Shown here piece after piece: positions 11,991 to 22,300 of a stretch of DNA of 64,000 nucleotides; within the stretch, counting starts at the first letter, position 1, and each line of letters begins with the position of its first letter. Below the pieces are notes generated by a model. That model was not told where the DNA came from, did no database searches, and saw only the letters and a program-made list of their open reading frames with translations. The position numbers and the translations under genes are program-made. This stretch comes from Massospora cicadina (taxonomy: Eukaryota > Entomophthoromycota > Entomophthoromycetes > Entomophthorales > Entomophthoraceae), in the NCBI GenBank assembly GCA_022478985.1, contig JAKSZP010006692.1:120863-184862 (forward strand), written 5' to 3'.

Positions 11991-11999
11991 GTGATAGGG

Positions 12000-12522
12000 T
12001 CTGTGTCAGAAAATTAGATAGCAGGTTCAGGAAAAGGAACAGGTTTTAAAGCTGCTTATAGTCATATGTAGTTATTTTTAATAAAAGTATACTAAGAGGC
12101 CAAAATTAAAATGATGACCGTGACTTTCTAAATAGCCTCATTATAGTCCTTAAATTTAGCTTATTTAGAAAATATAGAAATAAAAATAAATATCAATTAA
12201 TTAGGCTTGAAATATTTATAGGGTACTAGGGTTTGTTGCATATAAGATGTTCCCTTTTGGACTGATGATTGTATAACCTTGAACTTCAGATGGAGACACG
12301 TGATGAGATGACAATTTTTGTTATATTGTAACCTTCCCAAATTAATGGGCAGAATCTTTGTTACCTTGGTTCTTAGGAGATTTCAGATAAGCATTCTTTA
12401 GTCTGATAGCTCAGGGTTGTTACCTTCATTAACTAAGTGTTAGGAATCAAGATATTAGTAGCTGAAGAAGTTCTATTTCAACCTTATCCAGTTCATATTA
12501 ATCAGCAGTTAGAGTTCCAACA
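12000..12522 (-). repeat. G6 3' LTR
   Basis: It aligns with 24903-25585 over shared landmarks: gatagcagg near the left end, a ttataNNgtNctagg stretch, a ttNttaccttgttcttaag-like stretch, and ccttatccaNNtcat. It ends in TTCCAACA at 12522, followed by a short C-run that would be the end of the polypurine tract. Confidence 0.65.
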
Positions 12523-12559
12523 ATGCCCCATAAGATCCTTTCAGAGGGGTACAAAAGCT

Positions 12560-13348
12560 CTATGAAATATTTATAGTACCCAGTTGATGACCATGCCCTT
12601 GTCCACATTGACTATGGAGTATTCTGACCCACGTTTATGAAGAGCTTTATAGGACCATATCAAGAGGTAGCAAGCTCGCTGGGTTTCCTCTAGGGCGATT
12701 ATGGTGAACATTAATAGTCCCCTGGTTGGTATACTGGTAAGTCATGTCATAATATATTGCTTTGTCTAATCTCCTTGGTTTTATTATGCACAAAAGAATC
12801 CATGGACAGAGACTGCAGCCAAATAATATTAACTGTTAAGGCTTGCAGAGTGATATCAGAATTTTTGTAAATGTTGATGTTAGCATGGGTTGTAAAATAG
12901 TTGGTAAGAGCAGTTTCCTGACATAAAGTGCCTTAGAGGAGGACATCTTTACCACCCTGTGGTAGCTGACCTGTTAGAAAAGTAGAGCATATGGTAGAAA
13001 ATGATTCATCATATTGTGTCAGTAGAAGACATCTTTCTAAATATGGCTAAAAAGTGCCATTAGTCCTCTCTACAGCCCCATTTTTAGAATAATTGTAGGG
13101 TATTGAATGATCTTGGCGAGTGTTGAATAGGGTAGTTATCTCTTAGATCACCTATGAGGTGAAATTTGAGCCAATGTCAGACAAAAGCAATATTGGGATA
13201 CCATGCTGTGTAAAAATTTGTTGGTACTGTAATAAGGCTGTTGATTGAGCAGTGACCATAGGAATAGATATGGAATCGATCCATTTACTAAGATGGTCCA
13301 TTTACAGAATTATATATAGTGATTGTGGACTTCTGTAGGCAAAATACC
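12560..13348 (-). pseudogene. G6 integrase core and C-terminal part
   Basis: Minus-strand translation near 13330-13060 gives LMDHLSKWIDSIPT, then GIPILLLSDIGSNFTS (the second catalytic Asp with the usual SDxGxNF context) and HSIPYNYSKNGAVERTNGTF with the catalytic Glu. The N-terminal zinc finger of the same protein lies on the other side of G3 at 19875-20030. Stops are frequent. Confidence 0.75.
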
Positions 13349-13899
13349 TGTTATATTTTTGGGCGGTATCATTGTGATCCACCATAAGGGTCACACAGGT
13401 CGAACCCACTGAAAAGCAGACAGATGATATGGGTATTGTCAGTCCTCTGAACACTTTGGAAAAATATATAAAATAGGAGCAATTGCTTTGACAATACTTT
13501 TATTTGATTTAATAAATACAGCGACCTTTTTCTGTTCCACTCTCTCAACTATTACCAACCTCCTTCTTTCAATCGCCCATCAAATTATATATCTGTGACT
13601 TTAGATGATACCATTATCATAGCTTAGACATAATTTATAGATGCCGATTCACATTTATCTTGGTTGATATTCATCAATTTCTATCATCCTAATTTGAGGC
13701 GATCTAAATAAATTACTGTTGAAAATTGACATCGCCTTATCAAATTATTTGGAGGCAATCCAATAAAACCCATTATAACCCAATATCTTATTATCCTAAG
13801 GTGCTCAAATATTCATTAATATCATCCTAGTCAGCAAATTTTCACCATTCCACCGTAGCCCTTCAAGGCTTATCGTCTAGTCATATTGGAATCCTAACA
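13349..13899 (-). repeat. G3 3' LTR
   Basis: It runs from TGTTATATTTTTGGGCGG to ATCCTAACA and differs from the right LTR at scattered positions and small indels only. The left flank ATACC (13344-13348) is one half of the target duplication. Confidence 0.9.
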
Positions 13900-15010
13900 T
13901 TACCCCCCTTGACCGGATGATAACTCTCCTATTGTTTGTATGCTCAGAAAACTTCTCATATATGCAATAAGTGATTTGACCACTTGCTGGGTCTTTGATG
14001 GTGTATGCGTTGACACTGGTTTCTTTATTATTTCTAATGGACCAACCCAGATGTTGTCCAGCTTGTTTTTCTGCCTAAACCCATGCTGATCGTGGAACAA
14101 AACCATCTCAACTTTATGGAACTGGGTCAACCCACTACATCATAGCTGATCGGCAGCCTGATTCATAATCTTTTTGGTCAAGCTCAATGAGTGCACTTCC
14201 ATTTGCAACTTGATCAACGTGTCAGCTAAATTTGTCAAGCAGTGGTGTGGATCCATCCCACTGGTATATTCTACGCATGAATAAACCAATTCCAGAAGAG
14301 CAGGCTGTCATCCATATAACAGTTGAAAAGGGCTCTTCCCCATGGTAAAATGATAGCTGATATTGTAAGCGCAAGATGGCAGTAGACAGGAGGAAACTCC
14401 AATTAGAGGGCCTATCAGTTACCAGCTTCCTAAGGATGTTCACCAGGGTTCAATAACCCTTTTGACCATTCTGTTGGACTTGGGGTGATATGTGGTCATC
14501 AGAAACATTCAGATTCCCATGAGCTTGTTTAATTTGGGGAGGATGTACGAGGTGAAGTTGGTTCCATTATTGGTAAAAATAAACTGAGGGCAGCCATGTC
14601 GCTGGATATTACATTCCATTGTGAACTTGGCCACTGTGACTGCCCCAAATACTGTATTGCCCTCTCTTCAACCTACCTGGTCAAGTGGTCAATAGCCACC
14701 AGAAGGTACTTACACCAGTTGGCTCCCATTGTCAGAGCCCAATGACATCAAGTGAAACTGTATGCCAAGCAAAATGTGGTTTCAGCAACTGGTATAAAGT
14801 CTTCTGGCAGAACGGCTTTTTTACTTGACACTGGTGGCAACAGGAAATGGTTAAAGCACGTTCAAGTTCATGCTTTCCCAATAGTACTAAGGGCACAACA
14901 ACTCCATTGCCTTGTGCACACCACCATGTCAGACTGCCTTGTGGGCGCTCATAATAATCTCAGGCCGTGCTGGGGGTTGCAGAAAATTGACCGTAGAATC
15001 GCTGATCCGC
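13900..15010 (-). pseudogene. G3 integrase
   Basis: The C-terminal part is open at 13900-14130 with QHGFRQKNKLDNIWVGPLEI, ending next to the polypurine tract. The core is at 14222-14760, with a LLVAIDHLTR string near 14690 and a YHGEEPF segment near 14340. The zinc finger Cys pair CCHQCQVKK is near 14840. Order and motifs match G1. Several stops and frameshifts. Confidence 0.8.
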
Positions 15011-15114
15011 TTGTACAGTTCCCCATTCTATTGGAAGGTATTCGCTTGCGTCTCATTTAATGCTTTGATTATTTTGGGCGATTCATTGTCATATTTTCCG
15101 CTGAGTATCTTCCT

Positions 15115-15560
15115 TTATATCACATTGCTGAGATCTGCCATCTTGGCAATAGTTGGCAATCGAGATAAACAGTTAGCATTCTGATGTTTAACTCCTGGGT
15201 GATGGAGGATCTCAAATTCATAAGCTTGTAGCTTAAGAGCCCATTGAGCTAAATTCCCTTCAGGCTCTTTGAGATTCTGCAGCCAACGTAATGAAGCGTG
15301 ATCTGTTATGACTTTAAACTTTACCCCATGCAAGTAGACTCTAAAATGCTTATATACGTAGATCATCACTAAGCATTCCTTCTTGGTAAAAGTATAATTA
15401 TAATCATGACGGTTCAGACTTTGACTGCAGTATGCAACAGGATGCTTCACTCTATCATCATCTTTCTGAGAAAATACTTAACCAACAGCGGAAAGGGATG
15501 CATTCATCTTTATGATAAATTCCCTATCAACTTTTGGATAACGTAGCACTGGCGCACTGA
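15115..15560 (-). pseudogene. G3 RNase H domain
   Basis: A 111-residue open frame (15115-15450) carries HPVAYCSQSLN, FTKKECLVMIYVYKHFRVYL, FKVITDHASLRWL and WALKLQAYEFEILHHPG, a well preserved gypsy RNase H with its Glu and the third-site Asp. Upstream, through one stop, the first catalytic motif reads MNASLSAVG where TDAS is usual, so the first Asp has become Asn. The domain is the best preserved part of G3. Confidence 0.85.
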
Positions 15561-16600
15561 TCAGCGCCATCTGAAATTTATCAAAGGCATATTGATGAAT
15601 TTCCATCCATTTGAACATGGCATTTTTTTAACAATTAAAATAGTGGCCCCCAATACAGCAAAAGTTAGGGATGAAGCGCCATTATTAACCAACCATTTCA
15701 AAAAATACCTGTATGTCACATTTATATTAGGTGTAATCATTTGTTTGATGGCCTCCACCTTGACTGGCTGTAGTTTCAGCCTCTTGGAGTCTACCACAAA
15801 CCCCAGGTTTTACAACTGATATTTAAAGAAGTTACATTTTTGAGGCTTAATTTTTATGTTCGCCTCAGTGAGCAGCGAAATACTGCTTCTAGATGATCAA
15901 AGTGCTCACTTTAGCTTTGAGAGAAAACATTGATATCTTTGAGGTTTATGAGGACACATGACAGCTTCAGGTCACCGAGGATAGTATCCATGGCGCATTG
16001 GAACATTATCAGAGCGTTACACAGCCCTTGGGGCATATGGTCAGTTGGAAAAGAGCTTTAGATGTAATTATGGCGCATTTCTCCTGTTCCTCCGTGGGAA
16101 ACTTGATTTGCCAGTAACCTGATATCAAATCCATCACTGATAAATAAAGAGCTCCCCCTAACTGATCCAAAGCATCATCAATCTGTGGAAAGAGGACAGG
16201 TCCTTTTTGTAATACTGTTGAGCTTCCAGTAGTCTATTACTACGTGGTTGGTGCTATCCTTCTTTTTTACAATCAGAGCAGGTGAAACCCACAAAATCTG
16301 GGATGGTTCAAGCATATCTTGCTCCAGAAACTTATCAATTTCTTAGTGACAGTGTCTTCCACTGCCCTTGATTGTTGGTTGGCCAAGACCTTATGAGGGA
16401 TGATCTCCTGTGTCCAATTGGTGTACCACCCCCAAGCGCACCCTAAATTGTGGTCATCAATGACAAAAATCTCCTTATACTTCTGAAATAAAGCTATTGC
16501 TTGGTCTTTTTGTTCTTCCAATAGCCCTATCAAGTTCTTCCGTGGTGTCACTGTCATTATGCTGGGCGGCAACTTGACAGTTAGACTAAATTCATCTCAT
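15561..16600 (-). pseudogene. G3 reverse transcriptase, catalytic box mutated
   Basis: The MPQGLCNA-like region is readable near 16020 and the polymerase box near 15940 reads CVLINLKDINVFS, where G1 has CVLMYSDDINVFS. Thus YSDD became NLKD and the first Asp of the pair is lost. A segment with QALIVKKKD-like text lies near 16260, and a 99-residue linker frame at 16273-16572 precedes RT. Inactive. Confidence 0.75.
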
Positions 16601-16841
16601 GAACCAAACTCATGAACCTGAAGGACCTCCTCAATTGAGGTCAAGTGTATGTACGCCACTATTTGGTGTTGTCAGATTTGCATTGGTTCACTATGAAGAT
16701 TTTCTAACAAAACCTTGATCTTTCCATGCCCTGGGAGTATAATCTCTGAAGCCACATGAGGCTCAAGCCGCGTTTGCTGATAGGGACCAATGACCTCCTT
16801 ATAAAGCCCAGAAGGCACTTCATCATCTAACTTGGTGTTCA

Positions 16842-17400
16842 CTAGGACTTGGTGTCCAGAAGGAATAGATATATGACTTGCAGCTCGGAGAGGTAACCCT
16901 TGGTATTTATATATCTGCTGGGAAGAGGCCAAGCCTTGCTTTTTAGTAGATGATACTGGACTGGAATCACTCCATCACTATATGGAAGATTGATATGGCC
17001 CATGTGCACCAGATCCTTCAGCACCCCACTAGAGGTAAAGTAAACTGGGATCTGCTGTCCCAAAATGGCAAAAGTCTCCTCCATCTTATCAATGACAGTC
17101 CCAAAATGTCACAGGAAAGCAGTCAATTAGCAAGTCGTAATTATTGTTTGGTAGTACTATCACCGGAGCTACAATGTCAATGGACCCAAACTACAAAGGT
17201 AGTGCACTTCATGCCCACTCAGAGACGGTGCTTTCCGCTCCAGAGGTCACATACACCATTAAATGGTCCACATCAGGTTTTAATGTCAACTTTGCCATCA
17301 ACTTAGTAAAACTATGTTGACTGAAGCCTGTATCTATTATAGTGCGAACTCTATTTTTGCTACAAAAATATCACAGTATGTACACTCAGAATAAGAATAA
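16842..17400 (-). pseudogene. G3 aspartic protease
   Basis: Near 17340 the minus strand reads IIDTGFSQHSFTKLMAKL, with the DTG active-site triad intact, followed by a VYVTSGAES segment near 17230 and NNNYDLLIDC near 17140, the usual second landmark. The following frame (16842-17084) is the protease-RT linker. The DTG triad survives although the frame is interrupted. Confidence 0.7.
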
Positions 17401-17559
17401 TATTGACTGTTTAATATGTGGACATTTACAGGATCTCTTTTTCAAGAAAACTCATTATCCCTCACCAACTTTGGGGTATTCTTTAACAATGGCGTCTACT
17501 GGAAGGGCAATGTTTACTCCTTTCAGGTTTGGCGCATCTGCAGCATAATCCATCTTGTC

Positions 17560-19261
17560 TCAGGAGGCTTGATCAAGCATTTGGCAGGCGTATGGCTTTG
17601 GTAGCTACTGAGATCCTTCATCCGCCATGGCCTTGGCTTACGCTAATGTCACTACAGTTACTCCTCCAACTGGTTGCTGGTATAAAAACCCATCATCATA
17701 TTGAGGGACTTCCGTGGGATATAATACTATTGATTAAGAGACGTTTGGGGTTGGGATCGCGGAGGTAGAGAGTCCCATATCTACTCTACTCAATCTTTTC
17801 CCTTGTAGTATTGATTTTGTAGCACGTAGTGAACATGACAGTTAGGGCAGCTTCGTGCCAAGTGACCAGGGCGACCTCATCCATAGTAACTAACCCCATA
17901 AGCTCTGCGTCCTTGGTTTTCATAAGAGGGTCCAGTTCAGAAGTTTTGAGGATGATTGGCATAACCAGGGCCAGGTTGGTAAGATGATTGCTGGCGTTTG
18001 GCGTAATTAGGTCTGGGTCAGTAATTAGGTTGCTGACAATTTTAGTAAATGGCCCTGGGGCGGTAGTCAAACTGTTGAAAATAATTTGCTAAGGACGAGG
18101 CGCAGAATTATAGTTGGGTCAGGGGTTGCTAGGTGTAGTGTGGCCCAGATGAGCATATTCCCCCAAATAAGAGGGTGCAGCGGCGGTGGTTTTCTTCCAT
18201 TCCATATTTGGCGGCAGAAAGTTAGGGGATGTGTGGTGCAAGAACTTCACAATTTTGAGCAGGGGAATGTCATCATCCAGAATTGGAAAAATGACATTGT
18301 GAAGCTCGCAGTATGGCTTCACTACAGCAGTCATTGAGATGCACATGTCGTCTTCCACTAAATATCCTGCCCTAATCAGCACATGAGCTTCCGCCATAAA
18401 TCAATCAGTGAACTCCGTGAGGGTCAAATTAAAGTGGAACCCAATAGTCAGAAATTCCACTTTTCATTGTCACATCTTTGAGGTACCTCCCAAACAGTCA
18501 AAGCATTGTATCTTTTACATCTTGGTAGGTAACAGAGCTACTTGGGAGGTAGAAGATGACTTGATCAGCACTCCCAACATCCAAGACATTTTTCAACAGT
18601 TTTGCTTTACATTGTCAGATGCACCTTCCGCAGTAAACTCAAACTGTTTGAAGAAGCCATGGATATTCCCATTTTGATCGAACAGAGGCAGCTTCTCAAT
18701 ATTGACCTCCTCTTCCCATTCATAGACGCGACTTTTAGGGGCATTCTGAAGAATGGGTAGAGATCCAAAAGCAGTATCTCAATGAGGAGCTGGTCCAGCG
18801 GAGGCTGGGATGTTCACTGCTTAGGAGGTAGCATGACCTTCTTCCATGGGTAGTATGTCCATTACTTGAGGGAATTGGTGCCACAATTCATACCCATATT
18901 CAGAGCTACCCTCCTGGGTGTTTTAGCTCTGACCCGCGTCATATTTCTTGTCATATTTTTCACATCTATGATGTACTTACCCTTCCCTATGATGGGGCTG
19001 GGATGTACCTGTCAATTTCCGCTCTGCACAGTGCAGTCATTTTGTAGTGTTATCTAAGAAATCAGCTAGTTTCTTGTTTAGTTGTTTCAGAATTTTTATT
19101 TGACTGAATGTGCTGTCAAAATGGTGAATAACGGCGTTTCATTATTGAAGATGTTCATAAAGTTTTTTGAGCACTTCATCTAAAGTGAGTTTAGGTTCCT
19201 CATATTTGACTGATGCAGTGCTTTGTAAAGGTTCTCCAGAAAAACAGGCCTGATGAGACAT
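17560..19261 (-). pseudogene. G3 Gag
   Basis: Met at 19259-19261, 47 bases inside the primer site, opens MSHQACFSGEPL and a helical LDEVLKKLYEHL stretch before a TAA. A 92-residue frame at 18119-18397 is the capsid part. Near 17870 a degenerate nucleocapsid knuckle reads xYG-stop-GRPGHLARSC: the first Cys has become Tyr and the second a stop, while His and the last Cys remain. A basic Gly/Arg-poor tail follows. Confidence 0.6.
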
Positions 19262-19307
19262 GGTTGGCAACTGGAGATTTTTATTTTTTTAGTGTTTGAT
19301 CAATGAA

Positions 19308-19325
19308 CCCCTGTAGTGAGCACTA
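19308..19325 (-). other. G3 primer-binding site
   Basis: Plus-strand CCCCTGTAGTGAGCACTA next to the right LTR; the same tRNA-like 3' end as in G1, G2 and G4, with CCA changed to CTA. Confidence 0.7.
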
Positions 19326-19326
19326 C

Positions 19327-19874
19327 TGCTATATTTTTGGGCGGTATCATTGGGATTTACCGTAAGGGTCACACAGGTCAAACCCACTGAACAGCAGATA
19401 GAGATATGGGGATTGCTAGTCCTCTAAACACATTGGAAAAATATATAAAATAGGAGCGATTGCCCTGACAATACTTTTATTTAATTTAATAAATACAAAA
19501 AAAATTCTGTTCCACTATCTCAACTATTACCAACCTCCTTCTTTCAATCGCCCATCACATATATATCTGTGACTTTGGACGATACCATTATCATAGCTTA
19601 GACATAATTTATAGATGCTAATTCACATTAATCTTGGTTGATATTCTTCACTTTTCTATCATCCTAATTTGAAGCGATCTAAATTAATTACTGTTGAATA
19701 TTGACATCGCCTTATCGACTTATTTGAAGGCAATCCAATAAAACCCATTATAACCCAATATCTTATTATCTCAAGGTGCTCAAATAATCATAAATATCAT
19801 CCTAGTAAGCAAATTTTCACCATTCCACCGTAGCCCTTCAAGGCTTATCATCTAGTCATATTGGAATCTCAACA
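19327..19874 (-). repeat. G3 5' LTR
   Basis: Starts TGCTATATTTTTGGGCGG and ends TCTCAACA. Flank GTACC (19875-19879) pairs with ATACC on the left. It contains the promoter of the leftward transcript. Confidence 0.9.
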
Positions 19875-20130
19875 GTACCTATAACTATAAGACTTACAAT
19901 ATGGAAAGGGGCAAAGGAGCAATTACCTAATTCTGGATCTTGGTTTGGGCCTGTCACGTTTGCAATAAGTGATACAAGCATCCAGAAAATCTTGTATTAA
20001 GTTAGACATTCTGTCTCAAAGTATTGAGATTTCAACCATTGGTAAGTTTTTTGCACAGCCCCATGTCTGATGATAGTATGTCCTTCCATGGAAACATTGG
20101 AGAATCAGAGGGGCGGACAAAAGTAAGCCA
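19875..20130 (-). pseudogene. G6 integrase N-terminal zinc finger
   Basis: Minus-strand translation shows QDFLDACITYCKRDRPKPRS, the CxxC half of the integrase HHCC finger, ending exactly where G3 begins. The core continues at 13348 on the other side of G3. This shows that one gene was split by the insertion. Confidence 0.75.
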
Positions 20131-20269
20131 TTTCCGTACTAATTTATATAGCATGTCATTTGTTATTTGAGTTTTGATTGCTCTCCATTTGAGCTTGTTC
20201 TGGTTTTTGGGAGTTTCTAGTAGCCGAAAAATTATAACAACAAATGAGGTCAATTTAGCGTTCTTCAAG

Positions 20270-22300
20270 ACAGTTAAAACAGTCAGAACTGGTAATTTCA
20301 AGAGACCGTCAGAGTTTTGGTTTATGGCTCTGGTTGATGAACAGTCAAGAAATTATAGTTTTGTAATTTAAGGCCCACTAAGATAGACGGCCATCAAGAT
20401 CACACATCAGTTGTAACCATAAAATGGAGGCGTGATTAATTATTATCATAAATTGCATTATTCAGATGAAGGGTTTAAAATGCTTAATAACTAGTATTAC
20501 TGCCAATTATTTGCGCCAGGTAAAGCTTTTTTCTATATGATCGTGGAAAGAGTCTTGCAGAAGTATTTAATTGATATACCTGGTTGTTATTGTGTTGCTC
20601 CAGAATGGCACCAATGGCAACATCTCTGGCTTCAGAAGAAGCAAGAAAGTCTAATTAAACTCGGGATGTGTTAACATAAGAGTTTTAGTTAGTTCTAGGG
20701 GTAATGCATCGAAGGACTGTTGTTGCAATATCTCCCAGTGGAAAGGCACGTTTATCTGTTATAAGCAGACCTGGGCTCTGCAAGCTTGGCGAAATGGGGA
20801 ATAAATTGTTGGTTATACACCACCATCTCCAAAAACCTGAATGCCTCTTAGACTCCCTAGTGAGAAAATCTTGTGTATGGCTGTAACTTTATCTTGCAGT
20901 GGTTGATACCCTCTTTTGCTACCTTATAACCTAGACTCCTAGATTCTTGCTGGAAAAAGGCGCACTATGATAGTTATAATATTAAAGATGCTGTTAATGA
21001 TTGATCACATACTTGCCATAGATGATTGATATGAGAGCTAAAAGGTTGGGAAAAGATGTTTATAATGTTTAATTATATCATGACACAGGACATCTTCAGG
21101 TCCCTTAGGATGCCTTCCATGGCTCGTTGGGACGTAGCAGGGGCGTTGCATAATCCCTGTGGCATTTAAGTAGGCTCAAATAACCTACTATGGCAATTAG
21201 AGTTCACTTAGCTCAGTCTTCCAGTTCAAAGTATATTTTCCAGTACCCGTTATCTAAATCCATTACTAAAATAGAACTGCATTACAGCTAGCATCTAAAG
21301 AGAATTTTCAATTCTAGATAAGAGATAGCTGTCCTTCTGAGTGATTTAATTCATTTTGAGGTGATCCATCACCACGCAATGGGTCCCATCTTTTTTCTTT
21401 ACCAAAAGCAGATGCGAAGATCAAGGGCTTTGCAAAGGTTTCAATAGGTCAGCCTCCAAAAGTTGTTTTAGGATGGTTACTTAATATTCCTCTACATTGG
21501 ATTTTCGTTAAGGCTTGGTCAATATTATTAAAGAATTTCCAGTATCTACATGATGAGTTACTTTAGTCAAAGTTGAAATTTTAAGGCGCATTAGAAAAAG
21601 ATTTCAGAATAATTAGCTAAGTGTTTCTCGGCGGCCTCTTTTTGAGCTTTGGTAAGGTCTAAGCTGATATTATTCTTAATAGTGGCTATAAAAGGAAGAT
21701 CCTTAAGACCAAAATCCTGGAGAGTATCAAATTTATGTATGCTATGTAAATATGTTAAAAGACAGCAGGTGAAATATAAGCTATAGAGTCCTTTTCTCCT
21801 ATGACATGAGAAGTTGGAGTCTGATTACCTAATAAAACTTAGATAGTTTCTTAATAGGATGGTTCCAGAATGCCTGAGCAGGGCAATCTCTCCTTAATGG
21901 GCAAATTATCTACCCCGCGAACTTCTAGTATATGATGGGAGGTATTACTTGGATACGTAGATATAATCACTTGCTCCTGAGATGGTGCTACCAGTTAAAA
22001 TAAGGCGTATAAAGACATTCAATTCAAGCTTCAACAGACTAAAGAGGCATTTTACATGAGGTCCTAATACACAATTCTCAATCTGGTATAAAGTTTGGTT
22101 GACTTCCATAAGGTGTATTCTTTTTTATTGTCCTTTTTGGTGAACAAAGTTTGTAAATAAGCAGTATCTGAAACTCAAGTATTGACAGATGGAGCTCAGT
22201 TAGACTAATTAGTTCATAGTGTTCAAATGGATTAAGTTCATATTAATAAAGTATAGCTCTGAATTTCAGGGACCACTGCAGAAGCTTAAGTAATCAGTAT
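20270..22300 (-). pseudogene. G6 RT-RNase H and protease-RT linker
   Basis: RNase H at 20270-20650 reads SSEARDVAIGAILEQHNNNQ and later LKLQNYNFLTVHQPEP. RT at 20700-21560 reads LLVKKKDGTHCVVMDHLKMN, then MPQGLCNAPATSQRAMEG, then a ruined box (stop-LNII in place of YxDD). The linker at 21560-21700 has LDLTKAQKEAAEKHLANYSE. This is the Ty3/gypsy order, heavily decayed. Protease motifs toward 22100 are not clear. Confidence 0.75.

Larger units (their letters stand above)
13349..19874 (-). mobile_element. G3: Ty3/gypsy element nested in the G6 integrase
   Basis: LTRs of 551 and 548 bases (13349-13899, 19327-19874) begin TG and end AACA. The 5-bp flanks are ATACC on the left and GTACC on the right, a target duplication with one transition. 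The inside reads leftward as Gag, protease, RT, RNase H, integrase, polypurine tract (AAGGGGGGTAA on the minus strand at 13900-13912). The two halves of the G6 integrase lie directly outside, so G3 jumped into G6. A solo LTR of this family is at 57926-58481. Confidence 0.9.
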
